From Azolla caroliniana (Eukaryota > Polypodiophyta), in contig JBHGNT010000003.1 of NCBI GenBank assembly GCA_043228905.1, forward strand, positions 13,268,001 through 13,332,000: a stretch of 64,000 nt of DNA. The letters are read 5' to 3'. The notes beneath the pieces are model-generated. The model made no database searches, was not told the DNA's origin, and saw nothing but the letters and a program-made list of their open reading frames with translations. How positions within the stretch are numbered: position 1 is the stretch's first letter; each line of letters starts with the position of its first letter. A program made the position numbers and the translations under genes. This document shows, piece by piece, positions 47,263-56,059 of the stretch.

Positions 47263-47447
47263 CGCCAACACCAGGTACGACTCGACGCCACAACGGTGGT
47301 ATGGGATGCCGATCGAGGCTCGAGTCCATCTCAATCCCTTCCCTCGGGGGTGGTCGGGTGGATCGACACCCTTCTTTCTCTCTCTCCTATCTATCTATCA
47401 TTCTTTTCTCCTTATCATACACTGACATTAGATCATATCTCTAATAG
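47263..47447 (+). repeat. Element D LTR 3' end, second copy
   Basis: 185 bp matching 46,375-46,561 ('accaggtacgactcgac' to 'tctctaatag'). Its 5' part is replaced by the TR-GAG1-type LTR fragment. Gypsy C remains follow directly. Confidence 0.7.
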
Positions 47448-50400
47448 TATTTTCATCAGTATACTTTCCTCGAAGGTGATAATAAAGATCTGATGTTATT
47501 TCAGTGAAGCTAATCATGTTAATTTCATGGAAACTTTACAATATCGTATGGAAAAATTAAAGTCCTGGATGAGATCAGCCCATCATGCCTTACAACCTTT
47601 CAGGTCTTGTTGGTCACAAAAATATTTCAAGGACTCGTGGTCCATAGTTACCACAAATCGATTTCCATAAAGATAATGGTGCCATGTATAATTGCAAATA
47701 ATTCCTTTTCTTGAACAGTATACTGACATTCAGCAGAATCAAGTTTCTTACTCTCGAATGCTATTGGTTTACCATCTTGATATAAGACAACACCTATAGC
47801 ATAATCACTTGCATCGGTTTCAACCTCAAAAGGTTTTGAAGGATCAGCTAAAAGAAGAGAAGGAGCCTTGCATACCAGGTCCTTGAGTTCCTTAAAGGCG
47901 AGGTCTAGTGTAGCATTCCAGAAAATAGGTTTTGTAGACTTACGTGTTTGACCTTTTCGAAGATCAGTAAACGGTGTCGTCAATTGGGAGTAATTATGAA
48001 GGGATTTTCGCAAACACCCGACAAAACAAAGGAATGATCGAACTTCTCGAATATTCCGAAGAGTGGCCAAAGCTTGATTTTCTCGATGCGAGAAATATCA
48101 ATTTCAACTCCTCTTTCGGTTATGAGATGTCCAAGATAAGTAATTGATTTCTTGAAGAACTCAAATTTTGAGAACTTTGCATAAAACTGTTTGTCACGCA
48201 ATGTTTGTAAAACAAAGCGAACATGTTTAGCATGTTCTTGTAATGTACAACTATAAACTAAAATATCATCCAAGAAAATAACGACAAATTTTCCAAGTTG
48301 TTCTTGGAAAATGTCATTCATTTCTTGTTGAAATGTAGCCGGAGCATTGGTCAAACCAAAAGGCATAACTAAAAACTCATAATGGCCATAGCGCGTACGA
48401 AATGCCCTTTTAGGAACATCGTCCTCACTTATACGAATTTGATGGTAGCCAGTATGGAGATCAAGTTTCGTAAAATACTGAGCTCCCTGGAGACAATCAA
48501 TTAGATCCTCAGCCCGGGGCAATGGATACGAATTCTTGATCGTCACTTTATTCAAGCGTCGGTAATTAATACACATACGCCATGTGCCCTCTTTCTTTTT
48601 AACCAAGAGAACTGGTGCACCCCATGGAGATTTACTGTAATGTATATAACCCATTTGTAAATAGTCCTTGAGTTGCTTAGATACCTCATCCTCTTCGGAT
48701 CAACTTAAGCGATAAGGAGGTATACTTATTGGTGCAACGCCAGGTATAATATCTATACGATGGTCTATATTACATTTAGGAGGTAACCCATCTGGTAGTT
48801 CACTCGAAAAAACATCACGAAAATCATTTAAGATTTCATCAAGTTGTTGTTCTTCAAAATATGTTAATTTAAACGAGACATTATCGATATTGTAAATGTG
48901 AATGTCCGGATCAAGTACACAATAAAATAGAGGAGAACAAGACAACTCGGATATTGATGGAGAGGAAACAATCGAGAGGGATTGTTTTTTTACGCATTGA
49001 ATAAAATGAGTAGAATTGTTCAGTACAAATGTTATTGAATGATTAACCCAATCAATAGATAAAGAAGAGTTTTTATTATAGAACCAGGGATAACCCAGTA
49101 TTACATCAACGGTACAAAGATTCATTACATGGAAGTCTACTTCCTCTATATAAGTATCAATAGAAATTCCTAATGAATGAATCGCCCCATTGATGTATTG
49201 TACTCTTCCATCAACCAAGTGCACCATATAGGTGTGATCACTTACGGTGGGTTGGATTCTCCATATCTGAACCAAACGATCATTCACAAAGTTGTGTGAG
49301 CTTCCCGAATCAAACAAAAATTGTACGGGAGATCCATTGATATACCCATTTGCGCGTAGTAAATCACTGGGACCCAATACATAGTGAGGGAAAGAACATT
49401 GATAATTACTTAAATGATGTGTATAGACCTGAAGGACATTAGGAATCTGAGATTTATGGTGTGTAGCTTTAGCTTTGCTATCGTGCTCTTTCCATTGGAG
49501 CTTTCGACATTGCTCTTTTGTTGACCCTTCTTTTTGCAGAATACGCAAAAAGGATGTTGTTGCTTAAAATCGCGATCCATGAATTCGTTGGGTGTCTTGC
49601 GTTTCCCAGCGAATTGCGACTGCTTAGTCCCAGGCGCTTCATTGGGTTTGTTGTGGTCCTTCTTCGAAGTGCGTAGATAGCGAAGAACTATTTCAACGGC
49701 CTATTCGAAGGATTTTGGATCCTTATCATGCACTATCTAGTGATAGTCTGAATTGGGGATGCCATTGACAAAACAAGCTATTAACCAATTGTCCCTTCTA
49801 GACCCGATTTTTGGATTTGGGTTCTAGTATGGTGAACATAGTCTTCTAGCGAGGAAAACTTCCTACTAGAGAGGTTCATTAAAGCTTGTGCTGCCTCAGT
49901 TCGAGATGGAGGTTGAAGAAATTGACCCTTAAAAACTGTGACAAAATTTGTCCAGGTATCGGGCAATTTCCCCAAAGTTCAGAGCCCACGCTACCAGGCG
50001 GCAGCCTTACCCCCTAGTTCTCGGCCGACATATGCAATCTTCGTACTATCTGGCATGGGATAGAGCTCAAAATGAGACTCCCATTGGCCCAACCACGTGC
50101 AGATTGCTTCTTCGGTTCTTTCATTTTTTTCTCCCATAAATGGCTTAACGACAAACGATGGTTCACCTTGTTGCTCATCAGGTCTATTAGTCTCATGTTG
50201 TAAACTAATGACACGTGCCTCAAGAGCACTTTGACATTGCCAAAGTTCGGTCATCTATTGAGTAGTGAAACTAAGTTATTGGCTTAATATTGTAAAATAC
50301 ATATCAATGGACATTTCTCCAAGAGGATTTCCTTGAGTTCCTTCCGCTTGAGCGAATGACATCAGGCAGTTATTTTGAGCCATTGAATGGTTATTTCTAG
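47448..50400 (-). mobile_element. Gypsy C (minus), 3'-truncated
   Basis: A Ty3/Gypsy element with gag, protease, RT and the start of RNase H; integrase and 3' LTR are missing because the left side ends at element D. The 5' LTR was not identified in 50,400-51,564. It is a different lineage from Gypsy A: its RT box is FLDDILVYS and the RNase H is FEVETDASDYAIG. Confidence 0.75.
47490..50390 (-). pseudogene. Gypsy C gag-pol remnant
   Basis: Minus strand: gag N terminus from about 50,383 (MAQNNCLMSFAQAEG) with stops, gag core FELYPMPDSTKIAYVGRELG (about 50,015-50,075) and WTNFVTVFKGQFLQPPSRTE; protease frame 49,548-48,700 with VQFLFDSGSSHNFV, keeping the D-S-G site; RT frame 48,654-47,980 with [48 protein letters not shown] and [13 protein letters not shown]; RNase H frame 48,070-47,648 with ETDASDYAIG and QYTVQEKELFAI, continuing degraded (MDHESLKYF) to about 47,490. 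A stop near 48,697 and a frame change near 48,000-48,070 break it, but the single domains are well kept. Confidence 0.8.
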
Positions 50401-51564
50401 CAAAGAAATAGGATAAGCTTAGACAAATATTCATAACATCATGTTGTGATGTAAACATATCATGGGCAAACATTAATCGATATCATGATCTTAGGTCAAT
50501 ACCCCTCTAGACGTATGAGATGAGGTTGAAGATAATGGAAACACAAAGGTGTTTCACAAACACCGTGGAGGTGACAAATTAATGTCTTTCCCTTATCTCT
50601 ATATCGATTTTTTCATGGCGGATCCCCGAGGCTCAACAACCATGTATGTTTGCGTCATGAATAGTTTATACATGAAATTTTTTTAACAATAAACTATGTT
50701 TGGGTGCCCACATATGTGGTTTCGGCTCTTTAAGTCCTATTACGAGGACCTCGAAGTGCACTTAGACCTCAAGTCTAAACGTGTGTTATAGTCATATGTA
50801 TCAACGATGTTGTATGGTCTTGGTCATATTTGAACTCGAGACCTCGAGAACAAATGCATTAAACACTTGAGCCAACCAAGTAGGTTGCTTTCTTGAATGT
50901 TTAATATTTAATGCGTATAAAAGATATGCGAGGCATTTGCCCATATATGTGTTTTTAAAAGAAACATATATGTCAAGAGTCCTTATTTCCCCCTCGTTTA
51001 GCTCAAACTTTGTTAGTACGTTACCTAACCTCAAGTCTCATAATTACGATGGCATACGCCAAAGTGCAACCTAATGGTCAAGCCAAATGACCCCTCTCTT
51101 CGTACTAGGCCCACATGGCCCATCACATGGTTACGTCATTACGAATGTCTTTCGTAAGAAGGATCTCATGGTGGCATCGTATCCATGTAATGAGGGAGGG
51201 ATGTTGGATATGGGTGTCATAGGAGTGACCTCACATGAAGTGGGTTAAGCCCTATGTACTCAACACCATTGTGGCTATGATTGTTTCATTACATAACGAA
51301 ATATCGAAGTGACCAACGGGGATGTCAACGAAAAATTGTTGAAAAAGGGATGGTGAAAACGCCATTCTCAAAAAAATGTGAGGGCGTCCACCAAGATCCT
51401 TTCCCCGAAAAGGAAAACATTCGATTTAAAATCACGTAATAACTTATATACGCATATGTATATTATCACATATATACGATCAACAACGTATACACGTGAC
51501 CACATATGCCTATATTAACAAATCATTATATTTAATAGCCAAAAATGACGTAATCGAGATACGT
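50401..51564. other. Unassigned AT-rich region with a tRNA-like patch
   Basis: No coding signal. It could hold the 5' LTR of Gypsy C, but I could not find a matching copy or a clear primer site. At about 50,810-50,875 the minus strand has TTGGCTCAAGTGTTTAATGC (A-box-like) and GAGTTCAAATA (B-box-like) about 35 bp apart, as in the head of tRNA-derived SINEs. Confidence 0.45.
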
Positions 51565-52296
51565 TGTCGTAGTGTATTTCGTACACTATGTGAAAAACTT
51601 ATAAAGTACCCGATTTAATAAATATGAAGAAAACGAAAAAAATGTGAGAATACATGTTACATGCATAGGGCAAGATTGGAACCTTGTACCTCCATGTTAA
51701 TAATATGAAGGCTTACCATTACACTAACACATCATGAGTGTTAAAGAAATAGATATCCCACATAGAAAGGTTATTTCACGCATATTTTCTAGGAAAAAAG
51801 CTTTAGTTACAAGAAAAACGCATGATAGAAAAAAGCTACACATGCACATTTAACATGCATGAACACTATAGTTGATAAAAACGCATGAGGTTAGAAAAAG
51901 CATTATCACTTTTAGAAAAAGCATGTTAGAGAAAGCATATAGTTTATAGATAGAGAAAGCATGGACTCAATAATTAAAGAAAGCATGGATTGTTAAGACT
52001 CTCTCATCATTATATAAGGATGGGGAGCACAATTTAATAGGAGTGTGAAAACTTTGGAAATTGGATATATTTCTAAGAACACCAATTAATAAATAATATT
52101 CGTGGGATTCACGAAATAAACTATACTCGTGGGATTCACGAAACAAACTATAGTCCTAGGATTCACGACGTATTTATATCTCTTTCTTATAATCTACTCA
52201 GAAGTACATTAGCCTCAAATTCTTCCTCCTCCTAGTCCAAAACCCCAGTGGTTCCCACCCGACTCACGCAATGATTTGGCGCCGAAAGGCACGACA
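51565..52296 (+). repeat. TR-GAG1 plus copy 5' LTR
   Basis: 732 bp, TGTCGTAGTGTATTTCGTAC to GGCGCCGAAAGGCACGACA. It contains the reverse complement of a tRNA-like A box (51,716-51,726) and B box (51,673-51,683), a TATATAAGG box (about 52,013) and three 'gtgggattcacga'-type direct repeats near 52,103-52,170. It diverges clearly from the LTRs of the nested minus copy. Confidence 0.85.
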
Positions 52297-52300
52297 CAAG

Positions 52301-52318
52301 TGGTGAACCCGATGTGAA
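52301..52318 (+). promoter_or_regulatory. TR-GAG1 primer binding site
   Basis: TGGTGAACCCGATGTGAA, four bases after the LTR end. It is the same site as in Gypsy A and the nested copy, with one transition. Confidence 0.65.
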
Positions 52319-52465
52319 GACGGGTGGCAAGGAGATGGAGAATCAACAAGAGGCGATGAGTACGATGATGATGATGTTCGAGCGGATGCTACAAGAACAA
52401 CGAGCCATGTTGGAGATCATGGTGGCAGTAAAGCGGCTCCTACAACGAAACAGACAATTCAACGG

Positions 52466-53223
52466 TGTCGTGCCTTTCGGCTCCGGATCGTTGCGTGAGT
52501 CGGGTGGGAACCACCGGGGTTTTGGACTAGGAGAAAGAAAAATAGAAATAAGGCTAGTATAGAATAGGTATAAAGAGTTATAAGATAAGAATCTCGTGAA
52601 TCCCACGAGTTTAGTATATTTAGTCAATATTTAGGTAGTAAGAGAGAATTATTTTAGCAAATTCGTGAATCCCACGAATATTTTAGATTGATTGATCATT
52701 ATAGAAAAATAATCAACAAAAACTACAATGTGCTCCCCATCCTTATATAGTGATGGGAGAGACTAAGCATAGCTACATGCTTTTTTCTAATATGTTCATG
52801 CACACTAAATGTGCATGTGATGCTTTTCTAATCCTTGCTTTTATTTGCTAAATATAGTGCTCATGCACGCTAGATGTGAATGAGTCACTTTTTAGTTGCT
52901 TGCGTTTTTCTATAAAATATTCACGCACTCTAAAAATGCATGATTTACCTTTTAATAAAGGTAGGCGCAAATAAAGCACTTATAGTTATTAAATCTATTT
53001 GTAGATCACTAAAGATAAGGTAGCATAATGGTAAAGTTGAGGTTTGGCTACGTGGAGGTACAAGGTTCAAATCTTGCCCTATGCACGTGATAAATATCTT
53101 GATATTCTTATTTTATTTATTGGTGATAAATATCTTGATATTCTTATTTTATTTATTTATATGTAATTAAATCGGTTATATTATTTTTACTTTTTCACGT
53201 AGTGTACGAAATACACTACGACA
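52466..53223 (-). repeat. TR-GAG1 minus copy 3' LTR
   Basis: 758 bp. It contains a 32-bp direct repeat ('gataaatatcttgatattct...') near 53,090-53,155 and a tRNA-like A/B box pair on the plus strand (53,021-53,074). The gag stop codon lies inside it. Confidence 0.9.
53021..53074 (+). promoter_or_regulatory. tRNA-like Pol III A/B boxes in LTR
   Basis: TAGCATAATGG (A box, 53,021-53,031; consensus TRGCNNARNGG) and GGTTCAAATCT (B box, 53,064-53,074; consensus GGTTCRANNCC) at tRNA-like spacing, on the strand opposite to the element. Only about three of five T-stem pairs form, so it is not a working tRNA gene. The other LTR has the same pair at 55,857-55,910. Confidence 0.6.
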
Positions 53224-55263
53224 CTCGCCCCCTCCGAACCCGCACATCCTCCGGTATTTGCCGAAGTTGCCGATGCTCGTTGTCTCCCCTTCATCCTCCG
53301 TTTGTCCCGCTATGTCAACTTTGTCTCTCCATTTTGAGTAGACCCATTCTTTCCACCCGAACCATTGTCGCCATCCGATCCACCATATTCTTTGTTCATT
53401 CGTGGTAGTGTCTTTTACTGGGCTCTTTCTTGTCTTCATCAACCTTGACTTTTTTCCGGATCGCTCTCGTCCGATCAACTTTCGGTTTGATCGGCTTCCG
53501 ATCGGATTCGTATTCGGCCGAATCGGAATCGGTTGTTTGGTTTCGATTGAGTCGGTCTCCTTCCGACCCGGTTTCGATCTATCGGTTTCGGTTTCGGTTG
53601 GCTTTCTTTTCCTCGTTTTCACCAGCCTCGACTGGTCCAACCTCCGATTGAGTCGAATTAGCTTCTTTCCGGATCGGTCTCGTCCGATCGGCTTTCTTTT
53701 CCTTGTTTTCACCAGCCTCGACCGGTCCAACCTCCGATTGAGTCGGATTAGCTTCTTTCCGGATCGGTCTCCTTCGATCGGCTTTCGGCTAGGTCGGCTT
53801 CCATCCATATTCGCGTTCGGCCAAGTCAGACTCGGTCGATCGGTTTTGACCGAGTCGACCCCTTTTCGGGTCGGCTTTCTTTCGGGTCGTCTTTCGGCCG
53901 AATCCTCATTCGCCCGGTTCGGCTTTCGTTTGTATCGTCTTTCGGCCGAATTCTCTTCCTTTCGGTTCGGCTTTCTTTCGGATCGGAATCCCGTCCGGAT
54001 CACCTTCCATCCTAATTGGCTTCCGACTTTACCTTTCTTGCCGCCACCTCCCGTCTCTCCGGTCTCACGTTGCTTCTCAGACACAACCGCCGAAGTCTCT
54101 AGAATTAGTGGGTAGGAATCCTCGGTATTATCATCCTCCATTGTTTCACCCATAGCCATATTCTCGGCTATCTCTCCGTCGTATGCATCGACTTCGACCT
54201 TTGTTTTCTCTCCGCCACCTTCCGTCTCTTCGGTCTCACGTTGCCTTTCAAACGCAACCGCCGCAGTCTCTGGAATCAGTGGTGGGGAAGTCTCGATATG
54301 GCCATCCGTCGTTGATTCGTCCATAGCCACCTTCAATTCGATGTCATCTTTCGTGGTGACCTCCTCAATCAAGTCCTCCTTGCTCTCTTTCACTGCATCA
54401 ATTATGCAAACATCAATTATGCTTACCCCTTTTTCACCCGATGTTTCGGACACTTGTATTCCGAAATCTTCTTCTACACTTGGGTTATCGGCCTTATCCT
54501 TCGTCGTTGTTCTTTCGCAAGACAAGAGGGTAGCTTGTTTTACACCCTCTTTCGTCGCACCATCATGTTGTATTTCGGCCTTCATATCGGCTCCATCGTT
54601 TGTCTTCAATCGACCATCCTTCATCGGCCATGTCGTTGACAAGATTCTCATCTTCCTCTCATCATGTCTCCGGCATACCCTTTGGACTTCGGCCCAATCT
54701 TCAGTAAGACCATTCGTACCTTCATCGTCTTCGAGTTCAATCCCGATGTCCTTCCTTTCTTTCCGATCAATCGATCTTATGAACATTAGGACTTTATCCT
54801 CCCCCACCAATCGTTGTTCCCGCTCCGAGAGTTGAGCAAGATGATGCTCGAACTCTAGGAATGCTTGTGTTGCACTTTGGTGGGTCTTCTCCGATGCCAC
54901 CCATTCATCAAACTCTCGCCGATCTTGTCCCTTTGATCTCTTGTAATCATATGCCTCTCGTAAAGCTTCTTCGAATGATCCCCATGTCGAGTTTTGTTGC
55001 CGTATCTTGTGGATTCTCTCTTGTAGCTCATCCGTGGCCACCCGATTGAAGGATGTCACTTGCAATCCTTCCGGTATCCCACATCGTGTCATCTCCGCCT
55101 TGTAGTCACGTAGATAGCGTGACACATCGTTTCCGTTGAATTGTCCGTTTCGTTGTACGAGCCGTTGTACTACTGTCGTGATCTCCGACATCTCGCGTTG
55201 TTCTTGTAGCATTCTCTCGAACATCATCATCATCATGTTCATCGCCTCTTGTTGATTCTCCAT
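53176..55263 (-). CDS. Intact Gag protein of TR-GAG1
   Basis: 695 residues from ATG at 55,263 (MENQQEAMNMM, a Met-rich start); the frame stays open upstream into the LTR, but this ATG is the first after the primer site and is shared with the plus copy. Residues of about 45-210 form the gag core (SRYLRDYKAEMTRCGIPEG, FEEALREAYDYKRSKGQDRR, TQAFLEFEHHLAQLSEREQR, VLMFIRSIDRKER, GLTEDWAEVQRVC), homologous to Gypsy A gag. Residues of about 270-430 are acidic. Residues of about 440-640 are very basic with tandem 30-residue repeats (GRDRSGKKLIRLNRRLDQS). No CCHC knuckle is visible, so the basic repeats may do the RNA binding. The C terminus is coded through the polypurine tract and ends 48 bp inside the 3' LTR. 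Confidence 0.8.
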   Translation of the reverse strand: MENQQEAMNMMMMMFERMLQEQREMSEITTVVQRLVQRNGQFNGNDVSRYLRDYKAEMTRCGIPEGLQVTSFNRVATDELQERIHKIRQQNSTWGSFEEALREAYDYKRSKGQDRREFDEWVASEKTHQSATQAFLEFEHHLAQLSEREQRLVGEDKVLMFIRSIDRKERKDIGIELEDDEGTNGLTEDWAEVQRVCRRHDERKMRILSTTWPMKDGRLKTNDGADMKAEIQHDGATKEGVKQATLLSCERTTTKDKADNPSVEEDFGIQVSETSGEKGVSIIDVCIIDAVKESKEDLIEEVTTKDDIELKVAMDESTTDGHIETSPPLIPETAAVAFERQRETEETEGGGEKTKVEVDAYDGEIAENMAMGETMEDDNTEDSYPLILETSAVVSEKQRETGETGGGGKKGKVGSQLGWKVIRTGFRSERKPNRKEENSAERRYKRKPNRANEDSAERRPERKPTRKGVDSVKTDRPSLTWPNANMDGSRPSRKPIEGDRSGKKLIRLNRRLDRSRLVKTRKRKPIGRDRSGKKLIRLNRRLDQSRLVKTRKRKPTETETDRSKPGRKETDSIETKQPIPIRPNTNPIGSRSNRKLIGRERSGKKSRLMKTRKSPVKDTTTNEQRIWWIGWRQWFGWKEWVYSKWRDKVDIAGQTEDEGETTSIGNFGKYRRMCGFGGGECRSVFRTLREKVKII

Positions 55264-55279
55264 CTCCTTGTCACCCGCC

Positions 55280-55297
55280 TTCACGTCGGGTTCACCA
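55280..55297 (-). promoter_or_regulatory. TR-GAG1 minus copy primer binding site
   Basis: The minus strand reads TGGTGAACCCGACGTGAA, four bases from the LTR edge. A tRNA ending in TTCACGTCGGGTTCACCA would match; I cannot name it. Confidence 0.65.
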
Positions 55298-55301
55298 ACT
55301 G

Positions 55302-56059
55302 TGTCGTGCCTTTCGGCTCCGGATCGTTGCGTGAGTCGGGTGGGAACCACCGGGGTTTTGGACTAGGAGAAAGAAAAATAGAAATAAGGCTAGTATAGAA
55401 TAGGTATAAAGAGTTATAAGATAAGAATCTCGTGAATCCCACGAGTTTAGTATATTTAGTCAATATTTAGGTAGTAAGAGAGAATTATTTTAGCAAATTC
55501 GTGAATCCCACGAATATTTTAGATTGATTGATCATTATAGAAAAATAATCAACAAAAACTACAATGTGCTCCCCATCCTTATATAGTGATGGGAGAGACT
55601 AAGCATAGCTACATGCTTTTTTCTAATATGTTCATGCACACTAAATGTGCATGTGATGCTTTTCTAATCCTTGCTTTTATTTGCTAAATATAGTGCTCAT
55701 GCACGCTAGATGTGAATGAGTCACTTTTTAGTTGCTTGCGTTTTTCTATAAAATATTCACGCACTCTAAAAATGCATGATTTACCTTTTAATAAAGGTAG
55801 GCGCAAATAAAGCACTTATAGTTATTAAATCTATTTGTAGATCACTAAAGATAAGGTAGCATAATGGTAAAGTTGAGGTTTGGCTACGTGGAGGTACAAG
55901 GTTCAAATCTTGCCCTATGCACGTGATAAATATCTTGATATTCTTATTTTATTTATTGGTGATAAATATCTTGATATTCTTATTTTATTTATTTATATGT
56001 AATTAAATCGGTTATATTATTTTTACTTTTTCACGTAGTGTACGAAATACACTACGACA
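55302..56059 (-). repeat. TR-GAG1 minus copy 5' LTR
   Basis: 758 bp, apparently identical to 52,466-53,223. TATA-like ATATAAGGATGGGG on the minus strand near 55,582. The right edge 'cactacgaca' abuts the ACGG duplication. Confidence 0.9.

Larger units (their letters stand above)
52466..56059 (-). mobile_element. TR-GAG1 minus copy, young and intact, gag only
   Basis: 3,594 bp with two 758-bp LTRs (52,466-53,223 and 55,302-56,059) that I read as identical throughout. Target duplication ACGG (52,462-52,465 and 56,060-56,063). It has a primer site, one long gag frame and a polypurine tract, and no protease, RT, RNase H or integrase. It is inserted antiparallel in a copy of its own family. This fits the TR-GAG class of non-autonomous LTR elements, which need pol from a partner. 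Confidence 0.85.

Noticed and set aside
53021-53090. Functional tRNA gene in the LTR
   Set aside because: A and B boxes fit, but the T stem has mismatches and no convincing acceptor stem or anticodon arm forms; kept only as a tRNA-like promoter.
53402-54115. 237-codon plus-strand frame (Phe/Ser/Arg-rich)
   Set aside because: Antisense shadow of the repetitive basic part of the intact TR-GAG1 gag.
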